Positions 25,001 to 37,551 of a stretch of 64,000 nt of DNA are shown one piece after another (positions within the stretch are counted from its first letter, which is position 1; every line of letters begins with the position of its first letter). Under the pieces are notes generated by a model. That model saw only the letters and a program-made list of their open reading frames with translations, searched no databases and had not been told where the DNA came from. Origin of the DNA: Silurus meridionalis (Eukaryota; Chordata; Actinopteri; Siluriformes; Siluridae); contig NC_060899.1 in NCBI RefSeq assembly GCF_014805685.1, forward strand, positions 7,546,290 to 7,610,289, written 5' to 3'. The translations under genes were made by a program, and so were the position numbers.

Positions 25001-28000
25001 AAATAAGTCAAAGAGGTTTCCAAACAGCCAAAACCTGAGCCTGCACAGTACACTGATGCTTCCAATTCACCACTGGGACTAGAGAATAAATTAGTGATTT
25101 GACTACAAATGGAATGGTATAAGGGAGAGGGGTTTTTAAGTAAGGCTGAAATGATTCCTTGACTAACCTGAGTATATATATATATATATATTTCAATTAT
25201 TTGCCTCAATGCTTCGTTTAGTTTGTTTAAGTACACATGTAGCATTGTGTTTCCCCACGGACCATTATTACTGACACACCGCCCGCTAAACTCTGGAGCT
25301 ACAGAATAAAAAATGGAGGAACAGGGAGAAAACAGCAAGAGGTGAGGAGAAGATTCAGGCCAAAAAAAAAGACAAAATTTTCCAAAGTTTGGGATAATTT
25401 CAAACGAAAACAAGGAAAACACCGTACCGAGTGGTTACTGTTTTTTAAAAGTAATTCGAAATTGAGTTTTATATTTTGGTTTATAATTATTTTATTTATA
25501 TATTTGTATTTTGATGTAATATGGCAATTAAATGCACCAACTGGGTTTAGTTTACACATACATTCTTGTATGCAATTTCAGCAATAAAAATGGACAATTA
25601 AATAAAAAAAAAATTTTCATTTCAAGAGACCCGTCTTGTTTTCTCTTGTACATTTACCATTGCTCTTTGATAAAGAAAAATACTACTTATCCAATTCCTC
25701 TGTTAATTCGATGGAATATTCGGTAGAATACTCGATTAATAAAATAAACGATAGCAGTAACCCTAATTTTGAGATTCAAACATTAACTGCAAACTTCTCA
25801 TTAACTAGAGTAATGCACTTGGAAAATGTATTTATGCAAAAATATTTTTGAGAGTTGTAGCTATGAAAAGGTTTCCCTATTGTATTAAAGTGCTTTTACT
25901 TACACAGAAAGCTCCTTTCTTCCATCTATGACCTTTCAGAGTGCGATACAGTCGGCCAGCAAAGAAGCCTCCAAACACGCTGGAGAAAAGGGAAAAGAAA
26001 ATACAAATAAAATAAAACACACACAACTATTAAAACAGCCTTAAATGCATGCTTGAAAGACAGGCATGTGTACATACACAAACACACAACATTCACATAC
26101 ATAGTTAAAAGCAAACTTATCTTACCCCATAAACATAAACAGGAAGCAGGCAGTGGTCATCAGAGCCCCCCGACTAGATGGAGACAACATGCCTAGCATG
26201 GCCACGACTTTATCACACAAACACACAAAAAACACCACAGGTCATTAGTGTTTCTCTCACTTGGTTGTGTTATCGCGATGCTTGACACTGATTTTACTGA
26301 TGTCCTACTCACAGATGACAATGAGGATCATACAAAAGAGCTGAATCCCAGAGCCTAGCAGAGAACTAAGAATCATGGGATATTGAGGTGGACGGAAAAC
26401 ATCGCCGTGAACGTTCTTCCAGCCGGATTCCTCCATGGTGTCCTCCTGAGTGAGACACTGACATGAGTACATGGAAACTGAGTTGAAGACTATCACAAAC
26501 ACGGAGGTGAAACATGATTCTCTTACAATGTCGTCCTCCCTGTTGTAGTTCGCAATGTCTTTCCTCAAGGTCCTGATAATAATCATGCTCAGGATGCCTG
26601 CAAACATGCAAGCACATTTACTGATGAAAACGAGCTGCTGAAACAAGAAAATCTGGTCTAGTGGAATTCTGGAATATACATTCTTTTTTATTAATGCTAG
26701 CTTTTCTGTGAGCCGTGTCTGTGCTGGATTTAGAACTAAAAAAGAACGAGTGACTACTTTCACCAAGTTTACAAGGGCCAATGAAGGCTTAAAAGAAAGT
26801 CTAATGAAAATGCACAGTGCTCTTATATTACTTGTGTAAAACTAACTGGTTTAATCCATTCAGAGAGAGGACTGCATTTGCTTATGTAAAAAACAAAAAA
26901 GAAAATGTGCCTATGGCTGAATTGGTACCATCAAACAAGGATCATAAAAACCTACAGGAAATAGAAGTAATTAGACTGACATGTTTCTGTATTGTTACAG
27001 TAATATAAGTGACGCTGTAGTTTGTTTGCACCTCTAATATCTCACTCTGGCCACACATACAGTCAATACAAAATGGGTCAGCTGTCAATTTATTGCGTAA
27101 AATAGAATTCCTAAATTCTAGAGGTGATTTAAAGGGCCTCTTTATCTTTTCCTCCATTAGGAGCTGGTTCAGACAGAAGATTTATTAGCGGATTCACAGA
27201 GTATTCTTAGACTAGTAAGAGTAGTAAGTATTTGTACCTGACAAGAAGAATACCACCACCACCGAGTTGACGATGGAGAACCAGTGAATCTGTACATCGC
27301 TCATAGTAAGATACGTGTCCCAGCGAGACGCCCACTTCACCGGACTTTCCTACAAACCGACACCGGAGACACAGAGACATTAAGGATGGAGATGATATAT
27401 GGACGTACTGCTGAAAAGATGGCAGATTTCTCACCTCCCAGCGCACAGAGTAGGTGAAGAGCACACTGTTCTCTTTGCCTGGCTCAATCTCTTGAGGAGC
27501 AGAACCACTGGCTTCCGGTAACGTGCAACCGCCATTCGCTTCAGCTTTCAGGTCTAAGAGAGATATAGATTTTTAAATTTTACGCTTTGGTCAGTCTGAG
27601 AGAAATCGTGTATGGAGTGTGCGCGAGTGAGAGAAATTTTAGCACGCCTCTACCTCAAACCCATCTGGCCATATAAAAACTCAGAAATGAAATCCACATT
27701 ATACAAAATACCATTTTCCGATTCCACTCTTGTCTTTCTTTTTGAGTAAAAGACAGGAGGTGGAGCTGAAGGTGTTAAGATGTTCATTAGGAGTGACGAG
27801 GATGGACAGGATTAGAAATTAGTTTATTAGCAGGACAGCGAATGTAGGATGTTTTGAAGACAAGGTGAGGGAGGTGATATTGAGATGGTTTGGACATGTG
27901 CAGAGGAGGGCCATGGGGTATATCAGTAGGAGAATGCTGAGGATGGAGCCACCAGGAAGGAGGAAAAGAGGAAGGCAAAGGAGGAGGTTTATGGATGTGT

Positions 28001-31000
28001 TGAGGGAAGACATGCAGGTAGTTGGTTTGAAAGAGGCAGATGTAGAGAACAGATTAGTATGGAAACGGATGATCCGCTGTGGAGACCCCTAATGGAAGCA
28101 ACCGAAAGAAGAAGAAGCAGCTCTTCCTTTTGGTTGTCGAAGTGATGTAAGAAATCAACAGCTATTTAGTTTTACAACTTGGAAAATAAAATATATGTGA
28201 TTCTAACTCATGCATTATTACTTGGTGCAGGTGGTAAAAATAAATAAATAAATAATAATAAAAATTAAATAATAAAAAAAAAGAGGAAATCTGATTTAAA
28301 AATGTTATGGATAATACACAGGGTGTCTGCGGTTTCAGTAGACCATGGACATGGTATATGTATGCATGTGTGTTACATATAAACCCACATACACACTTTT
28401 TTTCTCCTAAATGCTGATATTTCTAGAATTCTATTATCACTTTGTCAATATAGGGTACTGAATGTAGATTAATAGGAAAAAAATATCAATCTGAACAATT
28501 GTAGTATCAGGCTGCAGCAAAATAAAATAAAGTGAAGGAGGTATGAATACTTTCTGAATCCTATTTTTCCAGGGTTTTTTTTTTTGGACAATATCCTACA
28601 CAACATGTAATTTAACCGATTTCCTTGGCTGTTTGAGTCGACTTACCTTCTAGCTTCACGCTCTGTGGCACCACCTCAAAGCGTACGACACGGTAATTGT
28701 GCTCCTTTTCCTCCTCCACTTTCTCTTTGTGGTAGTACAAAATGAACGACAGGTGGTTGTGCAAATAGTACTGCAGAAAAGAGGAAAATATATTCATTTA
28801 GTAAATGTTATACGGCTGCAAAGCACAGCAGCACACTGGTACACCATCATGACTTTAGCACCCCAAGCAAAGGTTTCAAAGCACTTCAATAGCCAATTAA
28901 AGCACAAAGCCTTGTATTAACCAATCATGATGAAATTACATGGTACGTTTTTTTCTTTCCAATTTACAAAAAATAAGATGAACTAGTACTAAAGACCCTC
29001 CATTTTAAGAAACCAATTGGAAGCCCATACTTTTGTTTCTCAGACTCATGGGAAACAAGAAACATGAGTTAAACAGGTTTGGGTTTCACAAAATGTCACG
29101 ATTTAGTCTTAATGGAAAGCAACAATAAAGTGAAAAGACTTAGTAAATCCACTTTAGCAGGCATTTGAAAGGAATTTCTAATGGTAAATGAGATGCATGG
29201 GAAATGAGTTTCATCTTTTGGGCATACATGCTGCTATCTTATCAAATATTTGAAAATCCCACCCTGAATGAACAGTGTATACATGCTAAAGCTATTTTTT
29301 AACATAATCTTAATAATATCATTTTTTTTTTAAATATATTTTATTACCATTAAGCAGGAGCCTCACAAAATTTCCACCTATTTAATTAGCTGAAATGTAG
29401 CTTTAGTTGGTTTTCAATAGATTACCAGGTGTGACTTTTTCTTTGTTAGTATGAAACTCTGCACCCTGCCCTTTGATAAGATTGCGTAATTTTTTCACGT
29501 ACAGGGGGATCCATTTATTATACCGTATGTTCACATCCTGTTCACTCAAGGAGGGATCTCCAAATATTTGTTAAGAGTGTAAAATAGAGAGATTCTTGCC
29601 ATTCTGTTCTTCTGTTTAATTCCTAGAAGCTGTTTGAAAAGTAGCTGCCCGTATTTTCCAATTGTTTTCGAAAGGAATTTGTTACAGTGAAATACGTTTC
29701 TCTTTATGTATTTGAAACTTACTTGAAGTACACCTACAGCATTGTACATTATCCATTGTTTACCGAATGAAAAAGAATTTTGAATTTAAAAAGAAAAGGA
29801 AACAATACAGTGACTGTGCATACAGGACTGCTATTAATAGATTTCATTTGAATTTAACCCAATTATTGTATTACATAGAACAGAAATCTCTCTTCACTAC
29901 CTTACTGACTATTATCAGAAGCTGTGTTTGAAAGCTCTAACCTTATATTCAAAAGTGGGGCTGCTGCTATCCATTACTTTAGTAATCGAGTATCCTGACG
30001 ATTATTCCATCGATTAATCGGATAAGACAGACTTTTTATAAATAAGACGCGTTTCTTAAAATGAACAAGTAATTTATTTTTCTTTTTAGAAAAATTTACA
30101 TTTTTAGTGCTGAAACTGCATACAAGAATACTGGTGGAAACTAAACCCATTTACATTCAAACACAAATAGAGTTGCGTTCAAAAAGTGGCTGCGTAGTAT
30201 AAATGTAAGAAACTATTCTTTTAATAAAACTCAAGTATTCTCACTCACGTATTTATTTATCAAATCTCGCACAGTATCGTGATGTGGTATTTATTGTCTC
30301 TGGAAAAGCTGCTTGAAATTTTCCACACACCAAATCCGTGTATTCATCGCCAGGTTCAAAAACGTGCGCCGCTACCTTTTCTACACTGCCACTTTATATA
30401 AATACAAATATATTAACATGCATAAATTTTTGTAATCAAATTACTTGAGGAATCGTTACAGCCCTAATCAAAAGTATTTACTATTTACCATAAAAGTATT
30501 TGAAAGTATTTATCTAGAGAATCACAAAACCTTGCATGCAACAAAAAAAAAGGCTCCATGAGACATTGATTTATTTCAAGCAGTTCTAAAATATTTCATA
30601 TTTAAACAATTTTGAGACACATTGTTTAATTGTTTGTGACTAAACGCTGATTTGTAGTCATTTTCGACTGCCAGAATTCATCCCCAATACCTCCGAACAG
30701 GATTTTGCACACCATCACATAAATATGTTTTCGAGCCAGTGAGAGCACTTACCTTGCTACCATCCGCAAAGCCCAATCTGTAGCCATGTTCAAACTGGAC
30801 ATCTTTTACTATGTCTTTCTTCTGTTCCTCATCGGCCCCTGACTCTCTGTTCGGGTAAAACTCCAGCCTAGTTGCCACTGGAAGATTGTCTGCAATTCTT
30901 TGAACACAAGAATTAAATCAGAGGTACTGCATTAACATATAACATTATGGAAAAACTATTGAAAAATAATGAGGATAGTTAACAAATAATAAGTATTCGT

Positions 31001-34000
31001 TTCTGGTCACTATCAAATGTGTCTGCAATACATTTTATTTGTTATTATTGAAATCTCTAATTATTATGGGAACAAACATACAACTAAATATCTTATCATT
31101 GGACTGTTTTTTCGCTGGTGGATGGGAATGGGGTCAATCACAGCAAGGCATTGCAAGTTATTGATTTGCCACGGAGCACGACACAAGGTTGAGTTGTTCC
31201 CTCTGCTAAATGCACAGCAGACAAAACTAAGTGTCTTCGTTCCTTTGAGCTGATCGCAATTTTACATTCTGTTGTATTAGTTGCCGCAAAAAATAATAAT
31301 TCTATCTACCGTAATTTCCGGATTATTTAGCGCACCCAAATATAAGCCGCACCCACTGAATTTGACAAATGTTTTTATTTTGAACATAAATAAGCCGCAC
31401 CTGTCTATAAGCAGTCTACACTGAAACAAATGAACTTTACACAGGCTTCAACGAAAGACAGTGTATGTTACACGGCTTGTATCTAAACAGTAGCCTACCA
31501 AGAAAGTCATTGTTCACCTTACTTCTTCCTTTCACAACAATTTCTCTCGAGAGTTTTTCTTTTGGCATCGTCGTGCGTTTAAAAATCACCATCGGTGAAG
31601 CTTTTCTCCCGATGCCGTGCAGCTCAGAACACAGGTGAAGTTTTTTCATGCCCGGTTGCTTTTAGCGTGACGAATAATTCGCATTTCCTGCTGACAGTCC
31701 GAGTGAGAGGCAGGTCAAACGTCAGTTTCATTGGTTCACCTGAACCCGTTCGCAATTTCATTGGTCTAAAGTTATGGGGCTCAGTTTTTTTTGGCTTGAA
31801 GCTTGTGAAACCGGGAAAAACCCAGGAAAAATCCATAAATTAGCCGCTTAATTGTTTAAGCCACGGAGTTCAAAGAGTGGGGGAAAAAGTAGCAGTTTAT
31901 AGTCTGGAAAATACGGTATATTTATAGCGACAGATGATCATTTAGATTACATTTAAAGTATTTGGCAGACACCGTTATCCAGAGTGACTTATGTTTATCC
32001 TTTTATCTATTACTGCAACTAAACAGTTGAGGGTTAAGGGCCTCACTCAAGGGCCCAGCTGTGGCAGAGTTGTGGTGCTAGGAATGGAACAGATTTATAA
32101 CAGTGTAAGCGATGACTTTGTTACATTTTTTCATTTTTTATATTTATATTATGATTGTAATTAACTGGCTGAAGTGGCACCTTTAAAAATCACAAATTAC
32201 TAGTGCATATTAATCTAGGAACAGATTCATATAACTCTGTGAGGCAGCTTCTAGATATTTTTATCATCATAAAATGTACACTTTATGGTAAATTGTCTAA
32301 TGATGTATTCTATCACATTCTAGTTGGTTAAATGTGATTGTGTTGCTTTTTTTTGTATGCTTTTTGGCATACTAAAATCAATAAAAAAAAAAATTAAAAA
32401 AAGGATCAGCAGAAAACAGGAATGAAATATGGCGAAAGGTGGAGTTTTCTCTGAAAATAACAAACTCTGCTTTTGCACTGGGGTATACACAGACCAGGCA
32501 TAATGTGTTAGTGGGTGGGATATATTAGGCAGCCAGTGAAAAGTTTTTCCTTAAAGTTGATGTGATAGAAGCAGGAAAAATGGGCAAGCTTAAGGATTTG
32601 AACGAGTTTGACAAGGGCCAAATTGTGATGGCTAGTTGACTGGGTCAGAGCATCTCCAAAACTACAGCTCTTGTGGGCCGTTCCAGGTTTGCAGTAGTCG
32701 GGATCTATGAAAAGTTGCCCAAGGAAGTAACAGTCGTGAACCAGCAACAGGTGTGGTTCGATCCAAGAGACGAGCTGAAGTTAATGCTGGATGGTCAGTG
32801 CTGTTCTGGCAGCAATAGGGGACCAACAAATTATTAGGCAGGTGGTCATAATGTTATTCCTGATCGGTGACCATGAAGTTGACAAGCAAAAGTAAGTTTG
32901 CACATTGCAAAAAAAAAAATCAAAATAATTTTTAAAACTTTGTCCCCAAAAAACAAAAAAACAAAACATGAAATGATTTTCATTTTGTAGGACACATCGC
33001 CCAGCTCTAACTAGAATTACCAGTACCACAAACTGTCATACAATTGCTTTCAGGCACAGGTTCATCTGCTTGTCATAAAGTCAACTTTATAAACTTCTCA
33101 TATTAATTTATGAGAATACATGTAAAATATTGTAATTGCCTATACAATTTAAAAAAAATAATTTTTACATTATTTTTTATAGATTATCTATATTAGTTAA
33201 AAAAGAAAAAAAAGAAATAACACTAAACAGCAGCTCTAAGCAATTAAAAAAAATGGCCTATCCAGATCTAATAAAACCTATTGATTAGTGGGTAAACCTA
33301 TTGGGAGGGGTGACTAGATGATAGTAAATTAACTTACAGGTGGACGTAGTACTCCTCTTTGATTCGCTCGGCGATCAGCTTGCTGTCGGCCATGCTGAGT
33401 TTAGTGGGCTGCCCAGGTTTTGCACACGCTAGCTCACAATTCTTGTTAATGGTCATCCTCACTTGGTATGGCGTGCTCACGATACGATCGCCTCTCAGAA
33501 CCTCGCCTGATCACCAATCACCATTATCAGCATCCCAACAAGAGCAAAAACTACATTAGCAGTGATCGGATTATGAAACATTCAATTTCTTACATTCACA
33601 CATTCCCCTCATTAACTTACCAAGGTTCTCTGCCTTGTACACAATGGTCCTGGGCCGACAGAAGGGAAGTGAGTAGTACTCATAGGGGAGCTGAGTCCTG
33701 GAGCTGGTGAGTTTTACTGCCTACACATGACAAAACAGGTGTACATTAGTTAATTAAACTATTTGCAGGGTCGCATCTATGAAGCTGCCACAGTGAAATC
33801 CTGCAGCAAAAAACACATTAAGCTTTACTTTTTTTCCCGGTAAAAAAATAATAATAATAAATTGAAAAAGGTACATTGATAAAATAAAAAAGGCCAAATA
33901 CTAGGCTAGCATGATTATTTTAGGAAAAATGTGTCAAATCTCACAACGTTGAATTCTGGTAAACAACACATTATACACATATATACATATATACACATAT

Positions 34001-35912
34001 ATACATACATACATATACATATATAACAATGTTGGGTTTGTGTTTGAATCCTACAAGTGACTCCGTAATCACATAAAGTTAGAATTGCAGATGTAGACAT
34101 CTGAACGTTCGAACAAGTTGGAGGAAAATCTTCAAATACATTACATTTCCTCAATCTTGGTGGTTAAGTGTTAAAATACCAGTCATTTACTAGAAATGCT
34201 AGGAACATATTTCAGTTCAAAACAACCTGTAGCTTTCTGACCTTTATAGAGTAGAACATTTTTGTGAATGAGTTTTTTTTAGGTATTTCACAGGGTTATT
34301 TCTGTTACTGGATCAAATTATCTAGAGGACACACATCCAGTCAGTCTATGTTCATTTAAGCTATTTGTATTTCTGACACGGCTTATTTAGATAGCAAAAC
34401 CCTGACATAGCATCCGTATAAAAACCACAAGACTAATATTGGCACAGTGGTTAAAAAAATAATACCATGCAGCCCAGTTTAGAAGCAAAAAATCCTGTAG
34501 TGTGATTGCCTCAAGACAAATTGTAAGATGAACATGCATGTACGCTTACCTTGATCTCAACGAGGTCGTTCTGATGGAAATCCATAGGTGCCACACCAGG
34601 CACGTAAAACGGCTTGACCAGAGGCAGTAGAGACAGGAGCAGCACAACGACCCACGACTCCTGCAGGCACAAAACCACACCCGGTGTGAAACTGATCATA
34701 AGCATTGTATTATTCATCACAAAAAAAAAAACAACAACAACCTAATGCACAACGTAACAGAGAGGATTTAATCTTCTAGCACCAATTAGACCCTAATCGA
34801 CAAAGTAAGCGACATGAACATTCGTTCGAAGGCAGATCTCTTTTCTCTTTGTAGATTTGTTACAGTTGTCAGATATGAAAATGTCAAGATGGCAGATTTT
34901 TTTACATTAGTGTCTTGAGTCTATAGAGAATTTTCAACTTGTGAATATGGAATTTTAGTCAATATTCCAGGTTTGGAATTGAGTGCCTATTCGTTCTATA
35001 CATTTCCATTTTAAAAAACACACAATTGTGAACATGAATTGATGTTTCAATCAACAGATCTTCCAAATTGATCCAACCTCAGAAACTCAGATTTTATATA
35101 GGTGCTATCTCTGGCATATATAACCAAAATTGCACAATCTATAACTCCAATATTGCTCTATACAACACCCTACACAAGCCTATACTGTATCTATCTAGAA
35201 TGTTATTCATGACTAATGACAACTGTAGTGTTTTTTAACCTCTACTGCATCATTCAATAAATACAAATCTGATTAGGCAAAACACAAGGGAATATCCAAG
35301 TTCTTGAATGTTGTTTCTACTGGCTCTTGTCACTGCAAGTTCAACAGGAATACGTTTTATTGAGTCTAGCTCTTAACTCACAAACAATCCAGCTTGGATT
35401 AGAGAGTGGAATCAAAATATACACGAGTAGAAACGATTGTCAGGAAGTGTTAAATCTTAACCTGCATCCCAAACTTATGAGCTGAGTGATTAGTAAATCT
35501 ATCACTATTTGGGGTATTCTGGCTAAGACAAGAGACACTAGGACGAGACCTCAAACCTCAAAACAGCGTGTCATTCCCAGAAATCATTTCAGAATTATTA
35601 GGCATAGCGGTAAGACTTCATAATCTTCGTCAGATTCACTTTCCAAAATCAAACGCCTTCTGTCTTGGTTTAGCAAGCGAATATGGAGGAAGAAGCTAGC
35701 TAGCTAATATCCTATCTAGCTAAACAACTCGCTACATTCAGCGACTGGTTATACGATGTAAACACACAAAAAACAACTCCGTGGAATAGTTGTTTTGAAA
35801 AAAGTAAAACAAAACAAAGCTCCCGAATCAACACCGATGACGAATGTGTTATTTTTTTGTTTAATTATCAAAACACAGACTTGTCGTTGCAACTCACCAT
35901 CGCGGCCGCCAT
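19037..35912 (-). CDS. tm9sf4: transmembrane 9 superfamily member 4 (complete CDS, 18 exons)
   Basis: Nonaspanin of the Golgi and endosomes, implicated in sorting of membrane proteins and in phagocytosis and adhesion. Coding exons in transcript order: 35898-35912, 34550-34660, 33621-33720, 33338-33506, 30753-30897, 28647-28770, 27435-27553, 27238-27349, 26527-26597, 26313-26445, 26126-26207, 25904-25979, 23852-23935, 23563-23738, 23319-23382, 21119-21238, 19661-19750, 19037-19186. All have GT-AG borders and consistent phases, giving 646 residues (human about 642). Exons 1-2 encode a signal peptide (MAAAM then a hydrophobic stretch), followed by the conserved FYVPGVAP. The luminal domain runs to about residue 270. 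The first membrane span ([17 protein letters not shown]) is followed by the cytosolic [11 protein letters not shown] segment and eight further spans. The C-terminus KIYAAVKID carries the KxD-type COPI/Golgi retention signal typical of the family. No break is seen. Confidence 0.95.
19919..21015. mobile_element. candidate hAT-like non-autonomous element
   Basis: The left end agggctgtcgaaatgaatgc and the right end atcgattgacagacctt are approximate inverted repeats, with cgcaaattaatt and gattaattaaat blocks next to them. This resembles the AATCG-rich termini of a common fish hAT-like MITE. The interior is non-coding and may contain other insertions. It sits in the intron between tm9sf4 exons 16 and 17. 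Confidence 0.4.
21618..22286. mobile_element. non-autonomous DNA transposon with TACCGTA termini, copy 1
   Basis: Begins taccgtaatttctggactat and ends gtctggaaaatacggta, an inverted terminal repeat. The interior (acccaaatataagccacacc) is shared with 31307-31918 in the same orientation. No ORF. It lies in a tm9sf4 intron. Confidence 0.7.
22515..22842. mobile_element. Tigger/pogo-like MITE with an internal perfect hairpin
   Basis: Starts cagtggtcccccggagc and ends gagggttgactg, flanked by TA on both sides. Near the left end, 22539-22561 and 22580-22602 form a perfect 23-bp inverted repeat with an 18-nt loop. Related in design to 3308-3632. It lies in a tm9sf4 intron. Confidence 0.6.
24630..24815 (+). 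mobile_element. Tc1-like terminal fragment
   Basis: Short, degenerate piece with aatgagcaaatccccacagc, ctagtggaaagcg and tgtccacaaatttatttcc, matching the 3' end of the Tc1-like family seen at 17500-17945. Non-coding. Confidence 0.5.
25532..25750 (-). mobile_element. fragment of the hAT-like family seen at 29957-30466
   Basis: The segment gggtttagtttacacataca then ttcttgtatgcaatttcagc is the reverse complement of part of 30100-30150. Its end tactcgattaataaa resembles the family terminus. It lies in a tm9sf4 intron. Confidence 0.5.
27740..28118 (+). mobile_element. 3' end of a non-LTR retrotransposon (RTE-like LINE)
   Basis: The plus strand encodes the C-terminal end of a LINE reverse transcriptase: [27 protein letters not shown] and a final MIRCGDP, followed by a stop. 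The sequence then ends in a GAAGAAGAAG tail, as expected for a 5'-truncated insertion. Upstream of 27865 the same frame continues with in-frame stops (RIRN* region), so it is dead. It lies in a tm9sf4 intron, antisense to the gene. The clade assignment is from memory of similar fish elements. Confidence 0.7.
29957..30466. mobile_element. hAT-like MITE
   Basis: Left end ggggctgctgctatccatta with gtaatcgagtatcc, right end aatcgttacagcccta; these are imperfect inverted repeats built on AATCGATTAATCG blocks. The interior has no ORF. It lies in a tm9sf4 intron. Confidence 0.55.
31307..31918. mobile_element. non-autonomous DNA transposon with TACCGTA termini, copy 2
   Basis: Starts taccgtaatttccggattat and ends gtctggaaaatacggta. 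It aligns along its length with 21618-22286, with small indels. Same orientation, same host gene, about 9 kb apart. Confidence 0.7.
31935..32090. repeat. conserved fish interspersed repeat (SINE or LINE tail type)
   Basis: Runs from attacatttaaagtatttgg through cagacaccgttatccagag to gggttaagggcctcactc and caagggcccagctgtggcag. These motifs recur widely in teleost DNA. The start of the same family occurs at 39533-39690. Confidence 0.55.
32480..32875. mobile_element. internally deleted Tc1-like element
   Basis: Starts tacacagaccaggcataatg and ends gtggtcataatgttattcc plus ctgatcggtg, a degenerate inverted pair. The interior keeps pieces such as gagtttgacaagggccaaat and gggtcagagcatctcc from a Tc1 transposase N-terminal region, joined to the 3' end (gaccaacaaattattaggc). 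It lies in a tm9sf4 intron. Confidence 0.65.
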
Positions 35913-35915
35913 CTT
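35905..35915 (-). promoter_or_regulatory. YY1-like element overlapping the tm9sf4 start codon
   Basis: On the minus strand the start region reads AAGATGGCGGC, a match to the YY1 consensus often found at the start codons of housekeeping genes. It lies in a short CpG-containing patch (about 35880-35960), so the core promoter is probably within about 100 bp upstream. This is motif evidence only. Confidence 0.45.
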
Positions 35916-36479
35916 GAATACACGTGTCATTCGTGACCTCACCGGAAACTCGTAGACTTGATAGTTTAGTTCTGGTTTTACTCCTTTTTTTTTTTTGCTC
36001 GTCAAGGTTTTTGCTTTGTTTATAAAACAGTTATATGCTGGTGCGCCGTCTAAAAATATAAACGTTGCTGGCGGAGGATTTAACATGCCAATAGTTTATT
36101 AGATTCACAAGGAGGCTTGGAGATTATTGGCGATTAGGTTCATTGAGCATCACACCACACGTAGAAAGTAAGATAGAGGTGTGTGTGGGTGTGTGTGTGT
36201 GATTGGTTACATCTGAAACTTTAGAAAGTTGTGTTGCCGAGTACAGACATGAACAATCTATTCCACGTCACAGTATCTTGTATATGTTAAAATTATTGAC
36301 TGTCAAAATCAGTTATTCCACTAAGAACTACGGATGGACGGTTTGATTCTACGGTATCGATGCTTTTGATACTATATCGAGAGGATTGATTCTTAAATTA
36401 TAATCGAGCAAACCTGTGATTTTCTTTTTATTAAAACTTTATTTTACAATAAAGCTATAAATAAATATGGTATCGTTTG

Positions 36480-36660
36480 AGTTGTTAATGAGTGGTGTTA
36501 ACTCGATGTTGAACTTCTGATCAGAAGGTAGTGAGTTCAAATCCAAGTACCACCATGCTGTCATTCTTAATGAGAATAGGAAATGAGGACAATCTGGACT
36601 GCTGAGAAGATTATTGGTAATCTTTTTTCATTCTTCACTGCCATAGTGAGGAAACAATTG
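36480..36660 (+). repeat. degenerate SINE fragment
   Basis: The phrase gatcagaaggtagtgagttc then aaatccaagtaccaccatgc matches the B-box side of the tRNA-derived SINE family seen at 141-292. Confidence 0.4.
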
Positions 36661-36936
36661 ATGGACATCATAACCCCAAAAAAAAAAAAAAAAAAAAAAC
36701 TGTTGCCTTCTGACTGGCACTACTGAGTACTAAGCACCAAAAGTTCAAGATATAAGAACCGTTTTTTGCCAGTCAATGCACATTGTGATCAAACTCATGT
36801 TCACTGTATGTAAATGTGATACATAATATGTATTGTCTTTCTTTTTTATTCCATTGCCTACAGCAAAATGTTCCGCTTGCACATCTCTACATTTTGCATG
36901 TCACCGCATTATGTATATTATAATTTGTACACTGCC

Positions 36937-36941
36937 TATAT

Positions 36942-37016
<75 letters not shown>
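36937..37016. repeat. (CA)n(TA)n microsatellite
   Basis: A short (ca) run continuing into about 30 TA units that abut the left end of the palindromic MITE. Confidence 0.9.
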
Positions 37017-37019
<3 letters not shown>

Positions 37020-37424
37020 TACAGACCAAAAGTTTGGACACACCTTCTCATTCAAACAGTTTTCTTTATTTTCATGATTATGAAAATTGTAGATTCACAC
37101 TGAAGGCATCAAAACTATGAATTAACACGTGGAATTATATACATAACAAAAAAGTGTGAAACAACTGAAAATATGTCATATTGTAGGTTCTTAGTAGCCA
37201 CCTTTGCTTAGATTACTGCTTTGCACATTTTGGCATTCTCTTGATGCTCACTTTGAAGAACCTACAATATGACATATTTTCAGTTCACTTTTTGTTATGT
37301 ATATAATTCCACGTGTTAATTCATAGTTTTGATGCCTTCAGTGTGACTCTACAATTTTCATAGTCATGAAAATAAAGAAAACTCTTTGAATGAGCAGGTG
37401 TGTCCAAACTTTTGGTCTGTACTG
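37017..37424. mobile_element. palindromic Tc1-like MITE
   Basis: Starts cagtacagaccaaaagtttg and ends aaacttttggtctgtactg. The arms 37017-37191 and 37256-37424 are nearly perfect inverted repeats around a 64-nt loop. No ORF. It is flanked on both sides by TA repeats, the preferred Tc1 target, and a 19-bp copy of its end recurs at about 37441-37460. Confidence 0.8.
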
Positions 37425-37456
37425 TATATATAATATATATAAACTTTTGGTCTGTA

Positions 37457-37458
<2 letters not shown>

Positions 37459-37539
<81 letters not shown>
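37459..37539. repeat. (TA)40 microsatellite
   Basis: About 80 bases of pure TA between the palindromic MITE and the Tc1 transposase relic. Confidence 0.95.
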
Positions 37540-37540
<1 letters not shown>

Positions 37541-37551
37541 TGAGTATTTCA

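Noticed and set aside
25299..25559. Overlapping ORFs of 60-86 residues in a tm9sf4 intron
   Set aside because: Low-complexity AT-rich frames next to a MITE fragment, with no splice borders and no similarity I recognise.
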